From: RGIG9115 sp045648165
GTDB taxonomy: Bacteria > Bacillota > Clostridia > UBA1381
Direction: 5' to 3'
Assembly: GCA_045648165.1 (NCBI GenBank)
Contig: JAZRNL010000008.1
Location: forward strand, 1 to 64,000
Length of the DNA: 64,000 nucleotides
Positions 8,384 through 16,503 of this stretch are shown here, one piece after another. Every line of letters begins with the position of its first letter. The first letter of the stretch is position 1. The position numbers and the translations under genes are program-made. The notes below the pieces were generated by a model. That model was not told where the DNA came from. It saw nothing but the letters and a program-made list of their open reading frames with translations, and did no database searches.

Positions 8384-8941
8384 GTGATTAAATTGGATAA
8401 TAAAGAAACACACACAATCCCACAAAATGCAGACGTACCTTTTTCAGATATTCAGAAACCGCCTCAATTCCCATTCTTTTTCAGAAGATTAATAGAAATA
8501 TTAATAACATCTGTTATTTGTTCTGCTCCTATCGCCTTACTATATGGCATAGGAATTCTTTCAAAATCAGATTACTGGGCTATAAGAATAATGGGAATAT
8601 CCATCATTGCTTTTATTGCACTTAACATATATTTACTTCGAGCGTTTTACTACAGCATGGGCAACAGACGAGTATACTACAACGTAAACATATTGAGTTA
8701 CACCATATTTGCAATAATTAACCTTGCAGTTTTAATTATTTTTAAAGACAACAGCCTTCCATCATTATACTCGTATTTCTTTATGCCAATGAAATTTTTA
8801 AACGTGGTTATGAATTTATTAGGTTCTACAACAAGTTTGAAAATACAAATACTTGCCCCTATCGCAACACATATAATTATGTATGCAGTGATTTTCATTG
8901 CACCACTTGAGATGTACTCATTCGACAGGCAAAAAAAATAA
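8384..8941 (+). CDS. Four-pass membrane protein of unknown function
   Basis: A 185-residue protein with a polar N-terminus of about 35 residues, then four hydrophobic spans: about 38-60, 68-90, 107-128 and 153-178. No catalytic motif is visible. The start is unsettled. GTG at 8384 lies only about two bases from the AAGGAG ribosome site at 8377-8382, and an in-frame TTG at 8393 lies about ten bases from it. It has its own promoter and ends before a perfect 14-base-pair hairpin, so it is probably monocistronic. Confidence 0.75.
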   Translation: MIKLDNKETHTIPQNADVPFSDIQKPPQFPFFFRRLIEILITSVICSAPIALLYGIGILSKSDYWAIRIMGISIIAFIALNIYLLRAFYYSMGNRRVYYNVNILSYTIFAIINLAVLIIFKDNSLPSLYSYFFMPMKFLNVVMNLLGSTTSLKIQILAPIATHIIMYAVIFIAPLEMYSFDRQKK

Positions 8942-8949
8942 GACAAAAT

Positions 8950-8981
8950 ATCAAGCCTGATGCGCATGCATCAGGCTTGAT
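8950..8981 (+). terminator. Hairpin terminator before mazG
   Basis: Fourteen base pairs (ATCAAGCCTGATGC with its exact complement) around a GCAT loop, followed by only a short T tract. It also lies just before the mazG ribosome site, so it may be a weak terminator or processing site. Confidence 0.7.
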
Positions 8982-9003
8982 TTAAAAAAAGGAGATTTTG
9001 AAA

Positions 9004-9729
9004 ATGAATAGCAATATTAAATTAAAAGAAAGTTACACTCTTAAAGACCTGTTTGATATTTTAACAGCTCTACGTGGTGAAAACGGATGCCCCTGGGATA
9101 AAGTACAGACCCATGAAACACTGAAAAAATGTCTTATTGAAGAAGCATATGAAGCAATAGACGCATATGATTCAGGCAATGATATATTATTTGCAAATGA
9201 ATTGGGAGATGTTCTTCTCCAGGTAGCATTCCACGCTCAACTGGCAGAAGAAAGAAATGCATTTAATTTTGAAAGAGTTTTGTACGAGTTATGTACAAAA
9301 CTGATAACAAGACACACTCACGTTTTTGGTGACGTTGAAGCAGCAGACCCGGAAGCTGCACTTGCAAATTGGGAAAAGAACAAGAGCAAAGAATACGAAA
9401 ATGAATCTTGTTACAAAATTTTAAGCGATGTCCCCCACCATTTACCCGCTCTTATGAGAGCTGAAAAGGTTCAGAAAAAAGCTCAAGGCTTCGGCGCCAA
9501 AGCTCCTTCTGTCGAAAACGCAATTGAAAGCATAAAAACAAGCCTTGAATTAATCCGCTCAAATAACAACTCCGATCAAGCATACAGAGAGATTTTACTC
9601 CAGACGGTAGCTCTTGGCAGGGCTTTGAATCTCACCCCCGAAACAGAACTAAACGCTGCAACATCTCAGTTCATTGAAAAATGCAAGAAAAATGAAAAAG
9701 ACAAAAATCTCTCAAATATCAGTTTCTAA
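9004..9729 (+). CDS. mazG: MazG-type nucleoside triphosphate pyrophosphohydrolase
   Basis: About 241 residues with two MazG domains. The first is well conserved: LRGENGCPWDKVQTHETL, then E-E-A-Y-E-A-I-D and the metal-binding ELGDVLLQ (residues 22-90). The second (about 130-225) is weaker in its metal ligands. The family hydrolyses NTPs to NMP and pyrophosphate, cleaning the pool or tuning ppGpp. ATG at 9004 is preferred because GGAG lies nine bases upstream; a TTG at 8998 is too close. Confidence 0.92.
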   Translation: MNSNIKLKESYTLKDLFDILTALRGENGCPWDKVQTHETLKKCLIEEAYEAIDAYDSGNDILFANELGDVLLQVAFHAQLAEERNAFNFERVLYELCTKLITRHTHVFGDVEAADPEAALANWEKNKSKEYENESCYKILSDVPHHLPALMRAEKVQKKAQGFGAKAPSVENAIESIKTSLELIRSNNNSDQAYREILLQTVALGRALNLTPETELNAATSQFIEKCKKNEKDKNLSNISF

Positions 9730-9813
9730 GCCTATTTTTTATAGGAAATGAATATATTTTCAAAGAAAATTAGGGCAAAATAGAAAATTTTTGAAAAAAA
9801 ATAAATATTTCTC

Positions 9814-9842
9814 TTGACAACGCTTGTACTATGTATTAGAAT
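9814..9842 (+). promoter_or_regulatory. Sigma-A promoter for the HU gene
   Basis: TTGACA (9814-9819), 17 bases, TAGAAT (9837-9842), with a leader of about 55 bases before the ATG at 9905. Confidence 0.85.
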
Positions 9843-9904
9843 AGTCTTATGGTTGAATACCGCATAGATGGTATTAATCTTAGCTTATAAGGAGGATTAT
9901 TGTT

Positions 9905-10180
9905 ATGAACAAGACAGAATTAGTTGCTGCAATTGCAGAAAAAGCTGAAATTACAAAGAAAGATGCTGAAAAAGCATTAGCTGCTGTTATTTCAAGCGTA
10001 TCAGATGCTTTAGCTGCAGGCGACAAGGTTCAGCTCGTTGGCTTCGGTACATTTGAAGTTAGATCAAGAGATGCCAGAACCGGTAAGAACCCTCGCACAG
10101 GCGAAGTTATCAAAATCGCTGCATCCAAGGTTCCCGCTTTCAAAGCTGGTCAGGCTCTTAAAACAATCGTTAACAAATAA
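9905..10180 (+). CDS. hup: HU-family nucleoid DNA-binding protein
   Basis: A 91-residue protein matching HU along its full length: MNKTELVAAIAEKA, GFGTFEVRSRDARTGKNPRTGE (the DNA-grasping beta arm, residues 46-70) and VPAFKAGQALK at the end. It binds and bends DNA non-specifically. A strong SD (AAGGAGG) and consensus promoter suggest high expression. A perfect terminator follows immediately, so most transcripts are monocistronic and only readthrough reaches rqcP. Confidence 0.97.
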   Translation: MNKTELVAAIAEKAEITKKDAEKALAAVISSVSDALAAGDKVQLVGFGTFEVRSRDARTGKNPRTGEVIKIAASKVPAFKAGQALKTIVNK

Positions 10181-10196
10181 TTTGTTATTGAATCGC

Positions 10197-10225
10197 AAAC
10201 AGACCGCTATCAGCGGTCTGTTTTT
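10197..10225 (+). terminator. Rho-independent terminator after HU
   Basis: AAACAGACCGCT, loop ATC, exact complement, then a T run. Confidence 0.92.
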
Positions 10226-10241
10226 CGTTAAGGAGGCTTAA

Positions 10242-10484
10242 ATGAGAATAGATAAATATTTAAAAGTATCAAGAATAATCAAACGCAGAACCATAGCTAA
10301 CGAAGCTTGTGACACCGGCAGAGTAACTGTAAACGGAAAAGTAGTAAAAGCATCATACGACGTTAACATCGGCGATATAATCGAAGTAAAGCTTGGCGAA
10401 AGAGTTTTAAAAATCAAAGTAGAAGCCATAACTGAACACGTGTTAAAGGGCGACGCATCCAATTTGTATACAGTTTTATCATAA
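10242..10484 (+). CDS. rqcP: S4-domain RNA-binding protein (RqcP/YabO)
   Basis: An 80-residue protein made of one S4 fold: MRIDKYLKVSRIIKRRTIANEACDTGRVTVNG is the diagnostic stretch, with loss of larger enzymatic domains. In Bacillus this protein (YabO/RqcP) binds stalled 50S subunits and helps RqcH add alanine tails in ribosome quality control. SD AAGGAGG is eight bases before the ATG. It precedes yabP-yabQ-divIC-yabR, the same gene order as in Bacillus. Confidence 0.93.
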   Translation: MRIDKYLKVSRIIKRRTIANEACDTGRVTVNGKVVKASYDVNIGDIIEVKLGERVLKIKVEAITEHVLKGDASNLYTVLS

Positions 10485-10507
10485 CTGCAAATTCTCCTTC
10501 ATAAACT
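10479..10507 (+). promoter_or_regulatory. Candidate sigma-E-type promoter for yabP
   Basis: TCATAAC (10479-10485), 14-base spacer, CATAAACT (10500-10507). The -10 matches the known sigma-E consensus CATACAMT at seven of eight positions and the -35 matches KMATATT at about five of seven. Bacillus yabP is a mother-cell sporulation gene. The match is by eye and unproven. Confidence 0.5.
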
Positions 10508-10521
10508 TCTATATGAAGGAG
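10494..10521 (+). promoter_or_regulatory. Hairpin burying the yabP ribosome-binding site
   Basis: CTCCTTCATA (10494-10503) pairs perfectly with TATGAAGGAG (10512-10521) around an eight-base loop. The 3' arm is the SD of yabP. Transcripts reading through from rqcP would carry the blocked form; a transcript starting near 10513 would not contain the 5' arm. Confidence 0.75.
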
Positions 10522-10529
10522 TGATAGAT

Positions 10530-10784
10530 ATGCAGGATAATCACAGTATTACATTAACTAACAGAAAAAAACTAACTATGACAGGGGTAGTTGAAGTCGA
10601 ATCTTCAAATGACAATTGTATAAAGTTATCTACTAAAATGGGCAAACTCACAATTATCGGCTCTGATTTATCTATAGAAGTTATAAACACAGATAACGGT
10701 GAGTTCTCCATGAACGGAACAATTAAAAAAATCGAATATAAAAATTCAGGAAATACAGGCAAATTCTCTTCCCTGTTTAAATGA
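10530..10784 (+). CDS. yabP: Sporulation protein YabP
   Basis: An 84-residue protein with the YabP/YqfC beta fold: HSITLTNRKKLTMTGVVEVES near the start and a Gly-rich repetitive beta pattern ending in IKKIEYKN. In Bacillus it is needed for spore cortex formation. ATG at 10530 is preferred to GTG at 10521 because the SD GAAGGAG ends at 10521. That SD lies in a perfect hairpin. It is followed after 15 bases by yabQ. Confidence 0.93.
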   Translation: MQDNHSITLTNRKKLTMTGVVEVESSNDNCIKLSTKMGKLTIIGSDLSIEVINTDNGEFSMNGTIKKIEYKNSGNTGKFSSLFK

Positions 10785-10799
10785 CGGAGGTGCCTTGTT

Positions 10800-11255
10800 T
10801 TGTCGGTAAGCCTAAGTTATGAGATAGGCGCATTTCTTTTCTCTGTTTTAGCCGGTATATTGTGCAGTGTTATTTTCGATTTTTTCAGAAGTTTACGGAT
10901 GTATTGCTCAAAAACTTTTTTCGTTGTTTTTTCTGATTTGATTTTCTGGATAATCTGTTGTTTTGTGTGCTACACAGCAATATACACAAAAAATTCAGGC
11001 GAGTTAAGATTGTACCAATTTTCAGGGATAGTAATTAGTAGTTTTATATACTTTCTGACCTTAAGCAAGGTTGTAAAATGTATATTTTTTTATTTTTTTA
11101 AATTTATAACATTTATTTTCAAAATACTCTTGACACCGATAGCTTTTTTGTATAAAATTCTATTAAGTGTTTTTTTAACACAGCCGACAAATAAAGATAA
11201 TTTCGGAGGTCCTGATGAAACACAAAAAAGAATATACAAACAGAACCTTAAATAA
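10800..11255 (+). CDS. yabQ: Spore cortex biosynthesis protein YabQ
   Basis: A 151-residue membrane protein with hydrophobic spans at about 8-28, 38-60, 73-90 and 94-125 and a charged C-terminal tail, the YabQ pattern. The early segment ILCSVIFDFFRSLR is typical. The start is TTG at 10800, nine bases after GGAGG. It acts in the outer forespore membrane for cortex synthesis in Bacillus. Its 3' end overlaps divIC by 41 bases. Confidence 0.88.
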   Translation: MSVSLSYEIGAFLFSVLAGILCSVIFDFFRSLRMYCSKTFFVVFSDLIFWIICCFVCYTAIYTKNSGELRLYQFSGIVISSFIYFLTLSKVVKCIFFYFFKFITFIFKILLTPIAFLYKILLSVFLTQPTNKDNFGGPDETQKRIYKQNLK

Positions 11256-11550
11256 AATATTGAAATATATAAAGAATAACGACAAAAAGCTGAAAATCGT
11301 GTTGTTGATTTTGGTTTGTTGCGTCATGGTTATAAAAGGCATTATGCAACAACCGCAAATATTAGAAAATAAGGCTGAAATCCAACGTCTCAAACAAGAA
11401 ATTGAATACGAAAAAAGCCGTCAGGAAGATATTCAGAAAATGCGTGAGAATATTGAAACAGACGAATATATCGAACGTATTGCAAGGGATAAATTAGGTA
11501 TGATGAAACAAAACGAAAAAGTTTTCATTGATGCCTCAGCTACTGAATAA
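11215..11550 (+). CDS. divIC: Septum formation initiator DivIC/FtsB-like protein
   Basis: A 111-residue bitopic protein: a basic cytosolic segment, one membrane span (about residues 25-43), then a coiled coil (about 46-78, ENKAEIQRLKQEIEYEKS). It ends in the family motif EYIERIARDKLGMMKQNEKVF. It belongs to the DivIC-FtsL-DivIB cell-division complex. GGAGG lies six bases before the ATG, inside yabQ. Confidence 0.93.
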   Translation: MKHKKEYTNRTLNKILKYIKNNDKKLKIVLLILVCCVMVIKGIMQQPQILENKAEIQRLKQEIEYEKSRQEDIQKMRENIETDEYIERIARDKLGMMKQNEKVFIDASATE

Positions 11551-11589
11551 AACATTTTCAAGAAAACAATCGGGAGGAAAAAATCAAAT

Positions 11590-12015
11590 ATGACAACAGA
11601 AGTAGGCGCACGAGTTTCAGGTAAAATTGTAAAAATAATGCCATTTGGAGCATTCATACAATTCGGCGAAAAACTTACAGGACTTGTACATATATCCGAA
11701 ATTGCTCGGGATTATGTAGAAAATATAAACGACCACGTCAAAGTCGGAGACGAAGTTGAAGCAATCGTTGTAAAGATTGATGAAAATAACAAAATCAGTC
11801 TTTCTATAAAAAAAGCGCTTCAATCCAAACCACAGGAAACAAAGAAAAAGCAACCTGTACGCCCTGCTGATATTGATTGGAGCAGAAAATCCAATGATGA
11901 AATGTCATTTGAGGACAGACTCTCAAAATTCAAAATGGATAGTGACGAAAATATGGCTGCAATCCGCAGAAGCGCAGATTCGAAACGTTCAGGCGGATAT
12001 AAACGCGGTAGATAA
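11590..12015 (+). CDS. yabR: S1-domain RNA-binding protein (YabR-like)
   Basis: A 141-residue protein with one S1 domain (residues 4-76: VGARVSGKIVKIMPFGAFIQF through LVHISEIA to KISLSIKKAL) and a basic, probably disordered tail ending in Arg/Gly residues. Bacillus YabR occupies the same position after divIC. Likely a ribosome-associated RNA binder; its exact role is unknown. Confidence 0.9.
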   Translation: MTTEVGARVSGKIVKIMPFGAFIQFGEKLTGLVHISEIARDYVENINDHVKVGDEVEAIVVKIDENNKISLSIKKALQSKPQETKKKQPVRPADIDWSRKSNDEMSFEDRLSKFKMDSDENMAAIRRSADSKRSGGYKRGR

Positions 12016-12031
12016 TTTATTGATCTCATAA

Positions 12032-12052
12032 GGGCGACCGAAGCGGTCGTCC
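12032..12052 (+). terminator. Hairpin between yabR and pncB
   Basis: GGGCGACCG pairs with CGGTCGTCC (one G-T pair) around AAG, followed by GTTTGTG. The short T tract makes it a weak terminator. Confidence 0.55.
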
Positions 12053-12081
12053 GTTTGTGTATCAAACGGGAGATATAGTAT

Positions 12082-13530
12082 ATGGATAAAAGAAATCTTA
12101 CAATGCTCACAGACTTTTATGAATTCACAATGGCAAATGGTTTTTTTTCTGAAGGAATAGGCGATAAAATTGCTTATTTTGATATGTTTTTCAGAACTAT
12201 TCCCGACGGTGGCGGATTTGCAATTGCAGCAGGTCTTGAGCAAGTAATTGAGTATTTACAAAATCTTTCTTTTAACGAAGACGACATTGAATATTTAAAA
12301 TCAAAAGGTATTTTCAATGAAAGATTTCTTGAATATTTAAAAAACTTTAAATTTGAATGTGATGTATATGCCGTACCGGAAGGTACTCCCATCTTCCCTG
12401 GCGAACCAATTATAACAGTAAGAGGGCCAGTGATACAGGCGCAATTTGTAGAAACAATGATATTGCTAACTGTTAATCATCAAAGCCTTATAGCAACCAA
12501 GGCAAACAGAATAGTCAGAGCTGCAGACGGAAGAGCAATAATGGAATTTGGTTCAAGGCGAGCTCAGGGTTCATCCGGCGCGTATCTCGGAGCGAGAGCT
12601 GCATATATCGGAGGTTGCTCCGGAACTGCTTGTGTACTTGCAGACAGAGATTTCTCCGTCCCTGCTCTGGGCACTATGGCTCATAGCTGGATTCAATTTT
12701 TTGATTCTGAATATGAAGCCTTTTCGGCATACGCAAGGAACTATCCAGATAATTGCACTCTTCTTGTTGACACTTACAATGTATTAAAATCCGGACTTCC
12801 GAATGCAATTAAAGTATTTGACGAAGTTTTAAAACCAATGGGCAAACGTCCTGCCGGTATAAGAATTGATAGCGGTGATATAACCTATCTTTCAAAAAAA
12901 TGCAGAAAAATGCTGGATGCTGCCGGCTATGAGGACTGCAAAATCGTAGCCTCAAATTCCCTTGACGAATGGATTATAAGAGATACGCTTATTCAAGGTG
13001 CTTGCATTGATTTATTTGGAGTGGGAGAACGGCTTATAACTTCAAAATCCTCCCCCGTTTTCGGTGGTGTATATAAGCTTGTTGCTGTTGAAGATGATTA
13101 CGGAAGTATTATACCTAAAATAAAGGTTAGTGAAAACGTAGCTAAAATCACGACACCGGGATTTAAGCAAGTGTATCGATTATATTCCAGAGAAAACTCC
13201 CAGGCTATTGCTGATGTAATTACACTTCACGACGAAGTAATAGACGATACAAACCCCCTTGAAATATTCGATCCGGAGCATACCTGGAAGAGAAAAACGG
13301 TTACGGATTTTTATGCAAGACCTCTTTTGAAGCCGATTTTTATAAATGGAAATTTAGTTTACGAAGCTCCATCCATTCCCGTGCTTCGCGAATACTGCAA
13401 GATGGAAATTGATGGCTTATGGGATGAAGTAAAGAGATTTGAAAACCCACACGTATATTACGTTGATATGTCTAAAAAGTTATGGGATATGAAATTTGAT
13501 TTACTTGATAAACTTTCAGAACTAAGGTGA
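12082..13530 (+). CDS. pncB: Nicotinate phosphoribosyltransferase
   Basis: A 482-residue enzyme of NAD salvage that joins nicotinate to PRPP with ATP. Recognisable pieces are LTDFYEFTMANGFF near the N-terminus, EFGSRRAQG, and the phosphate-binding RIDSGDITYLSK followed by IVASNSLDEW. Length matches the Gram-positive branch. Its TGA overlaps the GTG at the start of tsaC. Confidence 0.95.
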   Translation: MDKRNLTMLTDFYEFTMANGFFSEGIGDKIAYFDMFFRTIPDGGGFAIAAGLEQVIEYLQNLSFNEDDIEYLKSKGIFNERFLEYLKNFKFECDVYAVPEGTPIFPGEPIITVRGPVIQAQFVETMILLTVNHQSLIATKANRIVRAADGRAIMEFGSRRAQGSSGAYLGARAAYIGGCSGTACVLADRDFSVPALGTMAHSWIQFFDSEYEAFSAYARNYPDNCTLLVDTYNVLKSGLPNAIKVFDEVLKPMGKRPAGIRIDSGDITYLSKKCRKMLDAAGYEDCKIVASNSLDEWIIRDTLIQGACIDLFGVGERLITSKSSPVFGGVYKLVAVEDDYGSIIPKIKVSENVAKITTPGFKQVYRLYSRENSQAIADVITLHDEVIDDTNPLEIFDPEHTWKRKTVTDFYARPLLKPIFINGNLVYEAPSIPVLREYCKMEIDGLWDEVKRFENPHVYYVDMSKKLWDMKFDLLDKLSELR

Positions 13531-14555
13531 TTTTAATTAATACTTTATTTTTAAACACAAACGATGGCGACCTCTCAAAGGCAGCTGAAATCATAAAAAA
13601 AGGAGGGTTAGTCGCCTTCCCTACTGAAACGGTATATGGAATAGGTGCGGATGCATTTAATGAAGAAGCCGTGAGTAACATCTTTAAAGCTAAAGGCCGA
13701 CCTGCAGATAATCCTCTGATAGTTCATGTTTCAGACATTAATATGATAGACAAGCTTGTCAAATATATTCCGGATAGTGCAAGAATTCTTATGGATGCTT
13801 TTATGCCCGGTCCAATTACTCTTATAATGAAAAAATCTGAAATCGTAAATAAAACAGTCACTGGTGGACTCGATACTGTTGCTGTTCGGTTTCCTGCCCA
13901 CCCTGCGGCACGAAAACTGATTGAACTTTCGGAAACACCAATCCCAGCACCCAGTGCAAATCTTTCCGGCAAACCAAGTCCAACAATAGCAAAACACGTT
14001 GCAGATGATATGACCGGAAGAATTGAAGCAATAATCGACGGCGGAGAATGTTCCGAGGGATTAGAATCTACCGTGGTAGACTGCACAGGAGAAATACCAT
14101 TGATTTTACGACCCGGAATTATTACTCTTGAAGACATTCAGGAATATATACCCGAAGCAGAAATAGATACAAATATTCTTAAATCTGCTAAACCCGGCGA
14201 ACAACCCAGATGCCCCGGCACAAAGTATAAGCACTATGCACCGGATGCAGAAGTTATTGTTGTTGAAGGTGAAATGAATTCAGTTGTAAAAAAAATAAAT
14301 GAATTAATATCAAAAACATCCGGAAAAAAAATCGGAGTATTGGCTTGCAGCGATGCAGAATATGACACCGATCTAACAATACGAATAAACAACGGGAACA
14401 AAGGCTACGCACATAGCTTATTCACAAGTCTTAGAAGATTTGACGAAGCCGGTATTGATATTGTCTTTGCTGAATTTTATATTGATGATAAATATGCCGT
14501 AACGGTTAAGAACAGGCTTTATAAATCAGCAGCAAACAACATAATATATGTTTAA
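13527..14555 (+). CDS. tsaC: L-threonylcarbamoyladenylate synthase (Sua5/YwlC type)
   Basis: A 342-residue protein: YrdC domain (about residues 17-200, with KKGGLVAFPTETVYGIGADA and PSANLSGKPSPT), then a Sua5 C-terminal domain (about 235-340). It makes threonylcarbamoyl-AMP from threonine, bicarbonate and ATP for the tRNA t6A modification. The start is open. GTG at 13527 forms a GTGA overlap with pncB, while an AUU at 13536 sits eight bases after AAGG and would give a family-like MNT N-terminus. Downstream genes include rimI and tsaD. Confidence 0.94.
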   Translation: MILINTLFLNTNDGDLSKAAEIIKKGGLVAFPTETVYGIGADAFNEEAVSNIFKAKGRPADNPLIVHVSDINMIDKLVKYIPDSARILMDAFMPGPITLIMKKSEIVNKTVTGGLDTVAVRFPAHPAARKLIELSETPIPAPSANLSGKPSPTIAKHVADDMTGRIEAIIDGGECSEGLESTVVDCTGEIPLILRPGIITLEDIQEYIPEAEIDTNILKSAKPGEQPRCPGTKYKHYAPDAEVIVVEGEMNSVVKKINELISKTSGKKIGVLACSDAEYDTDLTIRINNGNKGYAHSLFTSLRRFDEAGIDIVFAEFYIDDKYAVTVKNRLYKSAANNIIYV

Positions 14556-14570
14556 AAAGGACTTGAAATA

Positions 14571-15017
14571 ATGAAAATATTATTTGTATGCACGGGAAAC
14601 ACTTGCAGAAGCCCTATGGCAGCAGCAATTATGAATAAAATCTGCGCTGAAAACGATATGGATGTTTCCTCATCTTCTGCCGGCATATTTGCAGAAAACG
14701 GAGCCAAAGCGAGTAAACATGCGATCGAAGCCATGAAGGACTACAACATTGATTTATCAAACCATAAATCCACTCCTCTCAGCGAATCTTTAATCGCAGA
14801 TTATGATCTTATTCTTACTATGACAGAAGGTCACAAAACTATGATTTCAGCTCTGGCACAAGATAAAATATTTACCATTTGCGAATATGCAGGTTATGAA
14901 GGAGAAATTTCTGACCCATATGGCGGCAATCTTGTACAATATAGGGAGTGCGCACAGGATATTTATGATTGCTTAACTGATATAGCAGAAAAGATTTACG
15001 ATATAACAGGTGTTTGA
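14571..15017 (+). CDS. ywlE: Protein arginine phosphatase (YwlE-like)
   Basis: A 148-residue low-molecular-weight phosphatase with the P-loop VCTGNTCRSPMA (residues 6-17) and the general-acid loop SDPYGG near residue 118. The residue between Asn and the second P-loop Cys is Thr, as in arginine phosphatases; tyrosine phosphatases of this fold usually have Ile or Leu there. YwlE reverses McsB arginine phosphorylation in Bacillus. No mcsB is visible in this window. Position between tsaC and rimI resembles Bacillus ywlC-ywlE. Confidence 0.9.
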   Translation: MKILFVCTGNTCRSPMAAAIMNKICAENDMDVSSSSAGIFAENGAKASKHAIEAMKDYNIDLSNHKSTPLSESLIADYDLILTMTEGHKTMISALAQDKIFTICEYAGYEGEISDPYGGNLVQYRECAQDIYDCLTDIAEKIYDITGV

Positions 15018-15018
15018 T

Positions 15019-15459
15019 GTGGAGATAATAATTAGAACGATGAGCCGCGAGCTTATTGACGATGTATATGAAATTGAAAAAAGCTCGTTCAATACACCAT
15101 GGAGCAGAAAATCATTTGAGGATGAACTTTCTAACCCTAACGCTGTTTACTTTGTTGCAACATACGATGAAAAAGGTGCCGGGTATTTAGGAGGCTGGGT
15201 TATTGCAGACCAGTATGATATAAACAACATCGCAGTTCTCCCGGAATTCAGACGATGCGGAATTGCCTCCGAGCTTTTAAAAACACTAATATCTTTTTGC
15301 AAAGAGAATAAGCTTTCACCTATAACATTAGAAGTCAGAGAAAGCAACGAAGCTGCACAGGCTTTATACAAAAGCTTTGGCTTTAAACCGATTGGCACAA
15401 GAAATAAATACTATAGGGATACAGGTGAAGACGCCATCATAATGGCACTTGAAATATAA
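15019..15459 (+). CDS. rimI: Ribosomal-protein-alanine N-acetyltransferase
   Basis: A GNAT acetyltransferase of about 146 residues: YEIEKSSFNTPWSRKSFEDEL near the N-terminus, the acetyl-CoA site INNIAVLPEFRRCGIASELL and the C-terminal E-A-A-Q-A-L-Y-K-S-F-G-F. GTG at 15019 is preferred because AGGTG lies six bases upstream and gives an N-terminus like other RimI proteins; GTG at 15010 is the longer alternative. Direct neighbour of tsaD, a very common pairing. Confidence 0.92.
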   Translation: MEIIIRTMSRELIDDVYEIEKSSFNTPWSRKSFEDELSNPNAVYFVATYDEKGAGYLGGWVIADQYDINNIAVLPEFRRCGIASELLKTLISFCKENKLSPITLEVRESNEAAQALYKSFGFKPIGTRNKYYRDTGEDAIIMALEI

Positions 15460-15475
15460 CGAAAGGTTACTCATT

Positions 15476-16480
15476 ATGGATAAACTAATTTTAGGAATAG
15501 AAAGTTCTTGCGATGAAACTGCTGCTGCTGTTACTAAAAATGGTAGGACGGTTTTATCAAATGTTATAAATTCGCAAATTGATATACACAAAAAATATGG
15601 CGGAGTTGTTCCCGAAATTGCATCACGTTGCCATATCGAAGCAATAGATACAGTTATAGATGAAGCTTTAAAAGAAGCACAGGTATCTCTTGAAGATATT
15701 GATGCAATTGCAGTCACCTACGGTCCCGGCCTTGTAGGTGCATTACTGGTTGGTGTTTCTGAAGCTAAAGCAATAGCATATGCAGCTAACAAACCATTGA
15801 TTGGCGTACACCATATAAAAGGTCATATTATGGCAAATCTGATTGAGCACAAAAACCTCGAGCCACCTTTTATGTGCCTTGTTGCATCAGGAGGACATAG
15901 CCATATTGTTTATGTAAAAAGCTATGCAGAGTTTGAAATCATTGCACAGACCAGAGACGATGCCGCTGGTGAAGCTTTTGATAAAATTTCAAGAGTTCTC
16001 GGGCTCGGATATCCAGGCGGTCCCCTTATTGATGCCCTTGCAAAGCAAGGAAACGAAAAAGCTGTTACTTTTCCGCGAGTTAAAATGTCAGAAAGTCTTG
16101 ACTTTTCATTCAGTGGTGTTAAAACCGCGGTAATAAATCACTTACACAATGCAGAACAAAAGGGCGAAGAAGTTGTTCCTGCAGATATTGCGGCAAGCTT
16201 TCAGTGTGCAGTTACAGATGTTTTATGCGACCATACTATCAAAGCAGCAAAACAAAAAAAGTGTAAAATCATAACGCTTGCAGGAGGAGTCGCTTCAAAC
16301 TCCCAGCTTCGACAAAAAATGAAAGAATGGGCTTTGAAAGAAGGAATTGAAGTTTTATATCCCTCGCCCATACTTTGTACTGATAACGCTGCTATGATTT
16401 CCTGCACCGGCTATTATCAGTATCTGAACAATGATTTCAGCGATTATACACTAAACGCAGTTCCGTCATTAAAACTTTAA
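15476..16480 (+). CDS. tsaD: tRNA N6-adenosine threonylcarbamoyltransferase
   Basis: A 334-residue Kae1/TsaD enzyme that transfers threonylcarbamoyl to A37 of ANN-decoding tRNAs. Family marks are GIESSCDETAAAV at the start, the metal ligands in HHIKGHIMA, VASGGHSHIVYV, DDAAGEAFDK and AGGVASNSQLR. ATG at 15476 has GAAAGG upstream and removes a non-conserved nine-residue extension. The window also holds a diverged TsaD paralogue at 41654 and tcdA, which further modifies t6A. Confidence 0.96.
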   Translation: MDKLILGIESSCDETAAAVTKNGRTVLSNVINSQIDIHKKYGGVVPEIASRCHIEAIDTVIDEALKEAQVSLEDIDAIAVTYGPGLVGALLVGVSEAKAIAYAANKPLIGVHHIKGHIMANLIEHKNLEPPFMCLVASGGHSHIVYVKSYAEFEIIAQTRDDAAGEAFDKISRVLGLGYPGGPLIDALAKQGNEKAVTFPRVKMSESLDFSFSGVKTAVINHLHNAEQKGEEVVPADIAASFQCAVTDVLCDHTIKAAKQKKCKIITLAGGVASNSQLRQKMKEWALKEGIEVLYPSPILCTDNAAMISCTGYYQYLNNDFSDYTLNAVPSLKL

Positions 16481-16503
16481 CTTGAAAGGATTGTAGCAAA
16501 TTT

